Part shown: positions 1 through 4,836 of the stretch, one piece after another | Layout of the letters: each line of letters starts with the position of its first letter | Position numbering within the stretch: the stretch's first letter is position 1 | DNA from: Halobacteriales archaeon QS_9_68_42 | Lineage (GTDB): Archaea; Halobacteriota; Halobacteria; Halobacteriales; Haloarculaceae | Assembly: GCA_003022905.1 (NCBI GenBank) | Contig: PXSE01000073.1 | Span: forward strand, 1-5,655 | DNA: 5,655 bases | Reading direction: 5' to 3' | Notes under the pieces: generated by a model | Database searches by the model: none | Seen by the model: only the letters and a program-made list of their open reading frames with translations | What the model was told of the DNA's origin: nothing | Position numbers and translations under genes: made by a program

Positions 1-176
1 TCGGCGGCCGACGACGGCCCGGTAGTCTCGCCGGCCACGAGCGCGACGCGGTAGGTGTCGCCGGGGGCGACGGCGCCGTTCTCGATTTCTCTGCGCGGGA
101 CCTCGACGACGAACCGGTCCTCGGTCTCCTCGACCTCGGCGCTGAACAGACACAGGAGCTCATCTGAGATTTCCAT
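1..176 (-). CDS. Probable TRAM-domain protein, N-terminal part (cut by window edge)
   Basis: The minus-strand frame opens with ATG at 176 and stays open to the window edge, giving 58 residues beginning MEISDELLCLFSAEVEE. A strand-rich stretch follows (FVVEVPRREIENGAVAPGD, residues 22-40, then TYRVALV, 41-47), and the visible end turns Ser/Ala-rich like a linker. From memory, this N-terminal module resembles haloarchaeal proteins that carry an RNA-binding TRAM domain in the C-terminal half, which here would lie outside the window. The TRAM assignment is therefore an inference. The start is supported by a TATA-like box about 32 bases upstream and by the adjacent hairpin. The gene lies 39 bases downstream of the cysteine-cluster gene on the same strand. 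The fragment could also be named simply a small conserved haloarchaeal protein. Confidence 0.6.
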   Translation of the reverse strand, partial: MEISDELLCLFSAEVEETEDRFVVEVPRREIENGAVAPGDTYRVALVAGETTGPSSAA

Positions 177-179
177 AGA

Positions 180-202
180 CCCTCGCGTTCGACATGCGAG
201 GG
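180..202. repeat. Perfect 7-bp inverted repeat before the TRAM-like gene
   Basis: CCCTCGC at 180-186 is exactly matched by GCGAGGG at 196-202, with a 9-base spacer. The repeat lies between the TATA-like box (208-211) and the ATG at 176 of the minus-strand gene, so it covers the expected transcription start. It could be an operator that blocks initiation, or a short hairpin at the 5' end of the message. The GAGGG in the arm next to the ATG is too close (3 bases) to be a normal ribosome binding site. Confidence 0.5.
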
Positions 203-205
203 CAC

Positions 206-213
206 CCTATAGA
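206..213 (-). promoter_or_regulatory. TATA-like box for the TRAM-like gene
   Basis: The minus strand reads TCTATAGG here, 30 or so bases before the ATG at 176, a position giving a leader of only a few bases. It overlaps the gap just after the TAG stop of the upstream gene (216-218), so the TRAM-like gene can have its own transcript. The match to the haloarchaeal TATA pattern is modest. Confidence 0.4.
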
Positions 214-215
214 AG

Positions 216-899
216 CTACCGACTGTCGAGGAGGGTCCCGTCGGGGCGCTTTGCGCCCTCCGAATCGTGGACGACCACGCCGTCGGCGTCGGGGCGGGGC
301 TCGTAGCGCTCCCGGACATCGATGGCCTCCTCGAGTTCCCGCACCGCGCGTTGCTTGAGCGCCGCGGCCAGTTCCTCGGCGTCCTCGCGGTCGATGTCCC
401 GCCCGAGGCCCTCGCACTCGTGGGCCCGGACCGCGCCCTCGCGGTCGACGGCCGCGCCCATCGGCTGGGCCAGCGGCGCCCCCTCGCCGCCCTCGAGGAC
501 GACGCTGAACGGGTAGGTCCGGCAGATGAGCGGCCGGTTGCCGTGGACGGTGCAGGCCCCGGTGCCGTCGTCGTCCTCTCGGTAGAAGGTGCAGTCGCCG
601 CAGGCGTCGGTCCCGAGCGCCCACTCGAACGTCTCGCCCTCGGGGCCGTCGTCGCCCTCGGTGACGCCGTACGGCATCGGGCGGGCGACGTCCCGCCAGT
701 CGTAGTCGCCGGCCTCCTGCAGGTCGCGGACCTCGTCGGGGAAGACGGTCGCGGTGTGGTCCTCGCGGCCGTCGTCGCCCTCGACGGCCTTGCAGCAGGC
801 GCCACAACGGGTGCACTCGAAGCCGATGGACTCGATTGCGTCCGCGAGGCCGGCGACGGACAGCTCCCGCGCCTGCCGGAGTTCAGCCTCGAGGCTCAT
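216..899 (-). CDS. YkgJ-family cysteine-cluster protein (CxxCxxCC)
   Basis: This 227-residue acidic protein has the hallmark of the YkgJ/UPF0153 family: ECTRCGACCK at residues 28-37 (C29, C32, C35, C36), followed later by CTVHGNRPLICRTYPF (C116, C126). Proteins of this family are predicted to bind a zinc ion or an iron-sulfur cluster through these cysteines; their reaction is not established. Between the two motifs lies an acidic insert of about 60 residues and an additional CGDC pair (C100, C103). A ninth cysteine sits in HECEGLG (C162). No signal peptide or membrane segment is visible, so it should be cytoplasmic. The C-terminal third (about 168-227) is charged and helical without a recognised motif. 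The ATG at 899 is supported by a TATA-like box centred about 26 bases upstream, which fits a leaderless message. Family assignment is firm; function is unknown. Confidence 0.88.
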   Translation of the reverse strand: MSLEAELRQARELSVAGLADAIESIGFECTRCGACCKAVEGDDGREDHTATVFPDEVRDLQEAGDYDWRDVARPMPYGVTEGDDGPEGETFEWALGTDACGDCTFYREDDDGTGACTVHGNRPLICRTYPFSVVLEGGEGAPLAQPMGAAVDREGAVRAHECEGLGRDIDREDAEELAAALKQRAVRELEEAIDVRERYEPRPDADGVVVHDSEGAKRPDGTLLDSR

Positions 900-922
900 G
901 CCCGTGGGTTCGGCTCCGCGGG

Positions 923-930
923 TTTAAGTG
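923..930 (-). promoter_or_regulatory. TATA-like box of the cysteine-cluster gene
   Basis: The minus strand reads CACTTAAA, ending 23 bases before the ATG at 899. This is the spacing expected when transcription begins at or next to the start codon. It sits in the 38-base gap after the MBL-fold gene, so the downstream gene does not have to depend on read-through. Confidence 0.6.
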
Positions 931-937
931 TCGCGGC

Positions 938-1708
938 CTACGCCGGGTCGGCCCGGGAGCCGTTCCACCGGACCTGGCCCTCGTGGCGGAGTTTCTCGAG
1001 GTGTGCGCGGACGGTGGCGCCGGCGAGGTCCTCGACGCCGGTGAGGTCCTTGTCGTAGGCGGCTTCCAGTAGGTCGGCGACGGTCCGGTTGCCGGCCTCG
1101 ACGGCCGCGCGGACCCGGCGCTCGCGGTCCAGTCGGTGGGCGATGAGACGCTCGCAGGTCGCGCGTACGTCCTCGATCTCGGGCCCGTGGGCCGGCAGGA
1201 GCCGGTCCGGCGCCAGCCCGAGGACCCGGCGAAGGGAGGTGAGGTAGGCGCGGACGTCGCCCTCGGGGTCGCCGACGACGACGCTGCCCTCGGCGACGGC
1301 GAGGTCGCCCGACACGAGCGCCTCCGGCGTCTCGAAGGCGACGTGTTCGGGGGCGTGGCCCGGCGTGTCCCGGACGACGACGCTACCCTCATCGGTCGGA
1401 ATCTCGGTGCCCTCGGCGAAGGCGCGGTCGGGGTCGATGCTGGTCGCGGCGGTGAAGGCCTCGAGCCGGCCCCGTCGACACCAGACGGTCGCGTCGGCGG
1501 CCTCGGCGTACTCGGCGACCGCGCCCACGTGGTCGGGGTGGTGGTGGGTGACGGCGACGCTCTCGACCCGGTCGAGTTCGGCTTCGACGCGCTCGTCGGG
1601 CGCCGGCGGGTCGACTAACAGCGCCTCCTCGCGGCCGAGGACGTAGCAGGCGGTCCGGCCCGTCGGCGCCCGGGTCGGGACGGAGACGGGAATCCGCTCG
1701 ACGTGCAT
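938..1708 (-). CDS. MBL-fold metallo-hydrolase with C-terminal winged helix (LACTB2-like)
   Basis: The 256-residue product has a complete metallo-beta-lactamase-fold metal site: THHHPDH at residues 54-60 (H55, H57, D59, H60), H118 in DTPGHAPEHV, D135 in VSGDLAV and H174 in LLPAHGP, enough to bind two metal ions, usually zinc. The order and the PAHGP ending resemble the LACTB2-like group. Residues about 195-250 look like the small winged-helix tail of that group (TVADLLEAAY, then ATVRAHLEKLRHEGQV). Members hydrolyse varied substrates, including RNA and thioesters; the substrate here cannot be told from sequence. There is no signal peptide, so it is probably cytoplasmic. The ATG at 1708 is preceded by a TATA-like box at the leaderless distance. 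The gene stops 38 bases before the cysteine-cluster gene on the same strand. Confidence 0.9.
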   Translation of the reverse strand: MHVERIPVSVPTRAPTGRTACYVLGREEALLVDPPAPDERVEAELDRVESVAVTHHHPDHVGAVAEYAEAADATVWCRRGRLEAFTAATSIDPDRAFAEGTEIPTDEGSVVVRDTPGHAPEHVAFETPEALVSGDLAVAEGSVVVGDPEGDVRAYLTSLRRVLGLAPDRLLPAHGPEIEDVRATCERLIAHRLDRERRVRAAVEAGNRTVADLLEAAYDKDLTGVEDLAGATVRAHLEKLRHEGQVRWNGSRADPA

Positions 1709-1731
1709 ACCGGCGGGAGGGACGGCGACGG

Positions 1732-1739
1732 CTTAAGTG
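1732..1739 (-). promoter_or_regulatory. TATA-like box of the MBL-fold gene
   Basis: The minus strand reads CACTTAAG, ending 23 bases before the ATG at 1708. The heptamer CACTTAA and its distance from the start codon are identical to those in front of the cysteine-cluster gene. This fits a leaderless transcript. Confidence 0.6.
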
Positions 1740-1774
1740 GTGGGCGGCAGGAAACGAAATCACGCCGCTTCGAC

Positions 1775-1790
1775 CGAAACGAGCGTTTCG
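1775..1790. repeat. Inverted repeat CGAAACG-AG-CGTTTCG
   Basis: Two perfect 7-bp arms (1775-1781 and 1784-1790) are separated by two bases. The repeat lies in the 155-base gap between the winged-helix gene and the MBL-fold gene, about 40 bases upstream of the MBL TATA box. A short symmetrical site at this place could bind a dimeric regulator, or form a hairpin in read-through RNA. Its role is not shown by the sequence. Confidence 0.45.
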
Positions 1791-1853
1791 TGGCAACGGG
1801 CAGGAACCGGAGACACCGTCTGCACCCGCGAGGGCGGCTCTGCCGGCTCGTGC

Positions 1854-1858
1854 AAAAA
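1854..1858 (-). terminator. Oligo-T tract after the winged-helix gene
   Basis: The minus strand carries five Ts (TTTTT) starting 5 bases after the TAG stop of the winged-helix gene. Archaeal RNA polymerase commonly terminates at oligo-T runs in the non-template strand without needing a hairpin. The run is short, so termination may be partial. Confidence 0.45.
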
Positions 1859-1863
1859 GGTCG

Positions 1864-2142
1864 CTAGTTGACGAGAAAGTAGACCTGCTTGCGGGCGTCG
1901 TGGAAGGAGTACCGCGAGTCGGCGAGGTCTTCCTCCTCGAGGCGGTTCAGCGCGTAGCGGACGGTCCGGTCGGGCAGTAGTGACTCCTCGGCCAGCTGGC
2001 CCTGCGAGAGCGGCGAGGCACCCTCCAAAACCTTGGCGACGAGTTTCGCGCTCGGGGGGAGTTTGCGGAGGCGGTCCCGGAACTCGGGGTCCGCCAACGG
2101 CGAGTCGGCCTGGCGTGAGCGTTCCTCCGTGGTCGTGCTCAT
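1864..2142 (-). CDS. Small winged helix-turn-helix (MarR-like) regulator
   Basis: The 92-residue product has a charged N-terminal arm (1-27), then a helix beginning LPPSAKLVAKVLE (28-40), a helix-turn-helix with the first helix near SQGQLAEESL (46-55) and the probable recognition helix at RTVRYALNRLEEEDL (59-73), and a beta wing to the C-terminus (RYSFHDARKQVYFLV, 77-91). This is a compact single-domain DNA-binding protein of a kind common in haloarchaea and usually annotated as a MarR-like or generic HTH regulator. There is no sensor domain, so it may act through dimerisation or with a partner. The ATG at 2142 is favoured by a GGAGGG sequence six bases upstream. The inverted repeats in its own upstream region suggest autoregulation, which is an inference. 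It is the first gene of the minus-strand group, and the target genes are unknown. Confidence 0.82.
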   Translation of the reverse strand: MSTTTEERSRQADSPLADPEFRDRLRKLPPSAKLVAKVLEGASPLSQGQLAEESLLPDRTVRYALNRLEEEDLADSRYSFHDARKQVYFLVN

Positions 2143-2148
2143 GTACGT

Positions 2149-2154
2149 CCCTCC
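2149..2154 (-). promoter_or_regulatory. Shine-Dalgarno site of the winged-helix gene
   Basis: The minus strand reads GGAGGG, with six bases between it and the ATG at 2142. It is the clearest such site in the window; most other genes here appear leaderless. It implies that this message has a leader of at least about 15 bases, hence a TATA box farther upstream than the nearest candidate (CTTTAC at 2168-2173). Confidence 0.55.
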
Positions 2155-2180
2155 GAGAAACCGACTGGTAAAGGTTCGCT

Positions 2181-2233
2181 ACATGTGTGACAAAACAATA
2201 TCCACACTCAAGTGTGTATAATGACCCCTTATA
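2181..2233. promoter_or_regulatory. AT-rich divergent control region with inverted repeats
   Basis: This stretch is much richer in A and T than its surroundings. It contains the inverted repeat CACACT-CA-AGTGTG (2203-2216) and a second GTGTG copy at 2185-2189. TATA-like strings occur on both strands: GATATT on the minus strand (2197-2202), and TATAAT (2217-2222) and CTTATAC (2226-2232) on the plus strand. The minus-strand box would give the winged-helix message a leader of roughly 30 bases containing its GGAGGG site. The repeat lies directly upstream of that box, a fitting place for a regulator of this promoter. Confidence 0.5.
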
Positions 2234-2480
2234 CTCCGAGAACTTACATGCTGATCGATGGCAACGTTTGCGGGAGCCGACGGCGGAACGACCGGCTCTC
2301 CACGGACATTCGACGTTCCCCGGCGTGACGGCTGGGGCCGCTCGACAGTTCCTCTCAGCTCCCGGAGAGTTCCGGCGTCGTCGCGGAGCGTCACGGGGCG
2401 TCGCGGGCGCGGGTCGGCGCCCGGCGGGGTTCGGGGCGAGACGGGGCCGATTCCCTCATCTGCGCCTCGCGCGCGGTACC
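2234..2480. other. GC-rich intergenic stretch, no convincing gene
   Basis: About 250 bases without a supported gene. Short open frames exist on the plus strand from ATG at 2248 (26 codons) and 2258 (78 codons). The longer one would encode an Arg/Gly/Ser/Pro-rich basic protein with no motif, unlike the acidic proteins around it. I see no match to the conserved parts of RNase P RNA or SRP RNA and no tRNA. A plus-strand TATA-like box at 2226-2232 could drive a leaderless message from 2258 or a non-coding transcript. The stretch could be a long promoter region, a small RNA gene or the remains of a decayed gene. Confidence 0.4.
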
Positions 2481-2481
2481 A

Positions 2482-2488
2482 GTATAAC
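2482..2488 (+). promoter_or_regulatory. TATA box of the PPOX/F420 oxidoreductase gene
   Basis: GTATAAC lies about 45 bases before the ATG at 2533. Transcription would begin near 2510, leaving a leader of about 20 bases. No strong Shine-Dalgarno sequence is visible in that leader. Confidence 0.5.
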
Positions 2489-2532
2489 CCGTAGCGCGTG
2501 AGGCGGATACGGGTGGCCGCGGACTTCGGGAC

Positions 2533-2928
2533 ATGGCCTCGATTCCCGAGGAGTTCCACGATCTCTTCGAGAAGCGAACGTTCGCCCACCTGTTGACGCT
2601 CGCCCCGCACTCGACGCCGGTGTGGGCGGACTACGACGAGGGGGCCGACCAGGTTCCGGTCAACACGGCCCGTGGCCGCCGCAAGGAGCGCAACGTCCGG
2701 GCGAACTCGAAGGTCGGCGTCAGCATGTGCGACCCCGATGACCCCTACCGGTACGTCTCCGTCCAGGGGGAAGTGGCCACGCTGACAGAGGACGGCGCCG
2801 TCGAGCACATCGACGCGCTGGTCCGTCGGTACACGGGCCTCGAGGAGTACCCGAACCACGGCGAGGGGTCGGGGCCACGGGTGATACTCGAGATACGACC
2901 GAACAACGTCGTCACCGACGAGCAGTGA
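2533..2928 (+). CDS. PPOX-class F420-dependent oxidoreductase-like protein (FDOR-B type)
   Basis: The 131-residue protein matches the small split-barrel flavin/deazaflavin fold: N-terminal SIPEEFHDLFEKRTFAHLLTL (residues 3-23), then TPVWADYD (28-35), VNTARGRRKERNVRAN (43-58), DPDDPYRYVSVQGEV (67-81), HIDALVRRYTG (92-102) and a final strand VILEIRPNNVV (117-127). The basic GRRKERN stretch is where family members contact the cofactor phosphate. Such proteins use coenzyme F420 (some relatives use FMN) in redox reactions on varied, often unknown substrates; haloarchaea make F420. The length is typical. Compared with my recollection of the family, the first beta hairpin (LAPHSTPVW) is about four residues shorter than the usual form with a DGSPQVTPVW-like segment. 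The gene appears to be transcribed alone from its own promoter, with 67 bases before the next gene. The substrate cannot be assigned. Confidence 0.85.
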   Translation: MASIPEEFHDLFEKRTFAHLLTLAPHSTPVWADYDEGADQVPVNTARGRRKERNVRANSKVGVSMCDPDDPYRYVSVQGEVATLTEDGAVEHIDALVRRYTGLEEYPNHGEGSGPRVILEIRPNNVVTDEQ

Positions 2929-2955
2929 CGCGCACTCGGGCGGTTCCGGCGTATC

Positions 2956-2973
2956 CAGCATTCTTTTATGCTG
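2956..2973 (+). promoter_or_regulatory. TATA box of the methyltransferase gene inside an inverted repeat
   Basis: CAGCAT-TCTTTT-ATGCTG has perfect 6-bp arms and a 6-base T-rich loop. The TATA-like TTTTATG (2964-2970) spans loop and right arm and lies about 28 bases before the GTG at 2996, as expected for a leaderless transcript. The T-run also comes about 35 bases after the oxidoreductase stop codon, so the site may help to end that message. An operator role is possible. Confidence 0.55.
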
Positions 2974-2995
2974 CCGGCGGGTCGGTTCAGCCAGC

Positions 2996-3706
2996 GTGAA
3001 GGGACAGGAGTGGTACCAGGAACACGACATCGCGGAGGCGTACGACGACAAGCGCTTCTCGCGGGGCGGGCGTGTCATCGACCGCCGAGAGAAGGAGGCC
3101 GTCGTCGATGCGCTGTCGCCCATTGACGACAGCCGGATTCTGGAGGTGGCCTGCGGAACGGGCCGGTTCACGACCGTGCTCGCGAACCGCGGGGCGGACG
3201 TCGTGGGAGTGGACATCTCGGAGGCGATGCTCGAACAGGGCCGCCGGAAGGCCCGGGCGGCGGGCGTCGACGGCGCCATCGAGTTCATGCAGGCGGACGC
3301 GGGTCGGCTTCCCTTCCCCGACGATTACTTCGATTCGGTGCTCGCGATGCGGTTCTTCCACCTCGCGCCCGACCCCCAGGAGTTCATGGCCGAACTGCGG
3401 CGAGTCTCCCGCGAACAGGTGTTCTTCGACACGTTCAAGCGGTACTCGGCGCGCTCCATCTACAACTGGGCACTCCCGATGGGGTCGCGGCTTCACTCCG
3501 AGCGTGAGGTGCGGGAACTGCTGATCGGCGCCGGCCTTGAGTTGGCCGGCGCCAACCACGACTTCTTCGTTCCCTACGGCTTCTACCGGCAGGTCCCCGG
3601 GTGGGTCGCCGGCCCGTTCCGGGCGCTGGACGCCGCCGTCGTCCGGAGCCCCGTCGGCCCAAGACTTGCCTCCGTCTCCTACTGGGAAGCCCACGTCCGG
3701 GAGTGA
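2996..3706 (+). CDS. Class I SAM-dependent methyltransferase
   Basis: The 236-residue protein has the Rossmann-type SAM-binding motifs in order: LEVACGTGRF (49-58, motif I), VVGVDIS (69-75, with D73 expected to hold the ribose), QADAGRLPFPDDYFDSVLAM (99-118), and a following helix PQEFMAELRRVS, as in the Methyltransf_11/25 groups. The C-terminal part (about 145-236), with LHSEREVRELLIGAGLELAG, PYGFYRQVPGWV and ASVSYWEAHV, resembles to my memory methyltransferases found beside glycosyltransferases in bacterial and archaeal glycan or lipid loci. The acceptor is unknown. There is no signal peptide or membrane segment. The GTG at 2996 is chosen because the TATA box lies about 28 bases upstream and the sequence from there (KGQEWYQEHDIAEAYDDKRF) is typical of the family N-terminus. 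A glycosyltransferase follows after 186 bases, with its own promoter. Confidence 0.87.
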   Translation: MKGQEWYQEHDIAEAYDDKRFSRGGRVIDRREKEAVVDALSPIDDSRILEVACGTGRFTTVLANRGADVVGVDISEAMLEQGRRKARAAGVDGAIEFMQADAGRLPFPDDYFDSVLAMRFFHLAPDPQEFMAELRRVSREQVFFDTFKRYSARSIYNWALPMGSRLHSEREVRELLIGAGLELAGANHDFFVPYGFYRQVPGWVAGPFRALDAAVVRSPVGPRLASVSYWEAHVRE

Positions 3707-3856
3707 GCACTGGCGGCCGGCGGTGTTCAGATAACTGATGGCAAGCCGAACACACCTCATCGGGAGGGACTGAGAATCCGGGAGCTTTCGAAATCCTCGC
3801 TACCCCCACGCCAACTCCACGCCTCTCGTTTAAACACTAACCCGCCGGCTGGACGC

Positions 3857-3872
3857 AGAGTTTTTTAACTCT
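3857..3872 (+). promoter_or_regulatory. TATA box of the glycosyltransferase gene inside an inverted repeat
   Basis: AGAGTT-TTTT-AACTCT has perfect 6-bp arms around four Ts. The TATA-like TTTTTAAC (3862-3869) lies in its middle, about 27 bases before the ATG at 3893. Binding of a protein to this symmetrical site would compete with TBP, so an operator is conceivable. The run of six Ts (3861-3866) could also end transcription from the methyltransferase gene. A further palindrome, GTTTAAAC, at 3828-3835 is a second, more distant TATA candidate. The rest of the 186-base gap shows nothing recognisable. Confidence 0.55.
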
Positions 3873-3892
3873 CGAGTGTCCGTACCGTAGGT

Positions 3893-4792
3893 ATGGAACT
3901 CTCGGTGGTCATCCCGACGCTGAACGAGCGCAACCACCTGGAGGGCTGTCTCAACGCTCTTGCCGAGGAGACCCCCGCAGAGGTCGTCGTGGTCAACGGT
4001 CCCTCGACGGACGGGACCAGCGGGATGGTGCTGGACCGCACGGACGTCGACGTCCTGGTCGAGGTGGGCGACCGAAACGTCAATGCCGCCCGGAACGCGG
4101 GACTGGACCGGGCGGCCGGCGATGTCGTCGCCTTCCTCTCGCCGGTCGTCCGCGTCGAGGAGGGATGGCGGTCGGCCGTCACCGAGGCGCTCGCCGACGC
4201 CGACGTCGCCACCGGGCCGACCCACGAGCAGTTGCGGGCCGGCGTCGCGGCCGACACCGTCGAAACGCGCGCCATCCGGGGGCGGTCGGTGACCTACTTC
4301 AGCGGCGGCAACGCGGCCTTCTCCCGGGAGGTGCTGAGGGCGCTGGACGGCTTCGACGAGAACCTCCGGACCGGCGGCGCCCGCGACGCCGCCCACCGGA
4401 TCGCGGGGCTGGACTACAGCGTCGCGTGGACCGCCGAGATGTCCGTCGCCCGGGAAGCGGCGGCCGACGGCGGCACCGCCGAGCGCGACTGGCGGGACCG
4501 CTACCGGTCTCTGGCCTACCGGCTGGCGAAGAACTACGGCCTCCACCCGACGGTCCCCTACCGGACGGCCAGACACGCCGTCGCCGACGCCGCCTCAACA
4601 CTCCGGGATGTTGTCGGCGGGGAAGCCCGGCCGACGACCTGGCTGGGCAACGGCCGCAACATCGTCGTCGGGGCCACGGGGGGGTACGCCGACGGCATTC
4701 GGGCCCGCTATGCCGACCGCTCGCCGAAGCGGAACCCCTCCGGCTGGAGCACCCGCGCCGACCGCGCGGTCGCCGTCTATGACAAGCGCTAA
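3893..4792 (+). CDS. Family 2 glycosyltransferase-like protein, DxD motif missing
   Basis: The 299-residue protein begins with the GT2/GT-A fold start LSVVIPTLNERNHLEGCLNAL (3-23), then VVVVNGPSTDGTS (31-43, nucleotide-sugar binding; D40 kept), NAARNAGLDRAAGDVVAFL (64-82), and a later YFSGGNAAFSREVLRALDGF (135-154) followed by GGARDAAHR (161-169), equivalent to the acceptor/catalytic-base region of GT2 enzymes. The metal-binding DxD usually found after the FL strand is replaced by SPV (83-85), and the usual ED motif is reduced to a single D165. The C-terminal third (about 195-299) is basic and acidic mixed, with KNYGLHPTVPYRTARHAV and no predicted membrane segment. It would act on a sugar nucleotide at the cytoplasmic face if active. 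Members contribute to glycan, S-layer glycoprotein or glycolipid synthesis. The gene stands alone between the methyltransferase and the thermosome gene, each with its own promoter. Confidence 0.85.
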   Translation: MELSVVIPTLNERNHLEGCLNALAEETPAEVVVVNGPSTDGTSGMVLDRTDVDVLVEVGDRNVNAARNAGLDRAAGDVVAFLSPVVRVEEGWRSAVTEALADADVATGPTHEQLRAGVAADTVETRAIRGRSVTYFSGGNAAFSREVLRALDGFDENLRTGGARDAAHRIAGLDYSVAWTAEMSVAREAAADGGTAERDWRDRYRSLAYRLAKNYGLHPTVPYRTARHAVADAASTLRDVVGGEARPTTWLGNGRNIVVGATGGYADGIRARYADRSPKRNPSGWSTRADRAVAVYDKR

Positions 4793-4836
4793 AAACTGCC
4801 CCGGCACGCGCGACAAACCCACCCACGCGGCGGGCC

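Noticed and set aside
267..1058. Plus-strand open frame (263 codons) across the cysteine-cluster gene and the end of the MBL-fold gene
   Set aside because: It is antisense to two proteins with intact catalytic or metal-binding motifs, and its translation shows no recognisable domain.
2258..2494. Plus-strand 78-codon frame with a TATA-like box about 28 bases upstream
   Set aside because: The product is basic and low in complexity with no motif, and its end overlaps the promoter of the next gene. Kept only as a possibility in the gap entry, not called as a gene.
2179..3288. Long minus-strand open frame (369 codons) covering the divergent gap, the oxidoreductase gene and part of the methyltransferase gene
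   Set aside because: It runs antisense to two genes with clear family motifs, is rich in Arg/Pro/Ser without any motif, and is the kind of long shadow frame that high GC produces.
3707..3856. Possible small gene or RNA between the methyltransferase and glycosyltransferase genes
   Set aside because: No open frame with fitting composition, no tRNA-like fold and no recognised RNA motif; only the palindrome GTTTAAAC stands out.
3830..4576. Minus-strand open frame (248 codons) opposite the glycosyltransferase
   Set aside because: Antisense shadow; it would cover the glycosyltransferase promoter, and the plus-strand product has clear GT2 motifs.
4165..4782. Plus-strand open frame (205 codons) in another frame within the glycosyltransferase gene
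   Set aside because: The translation is almost only Arg, Gly, Ala and Pro, a typical out-of-frame product of GC-rich coding DNA.
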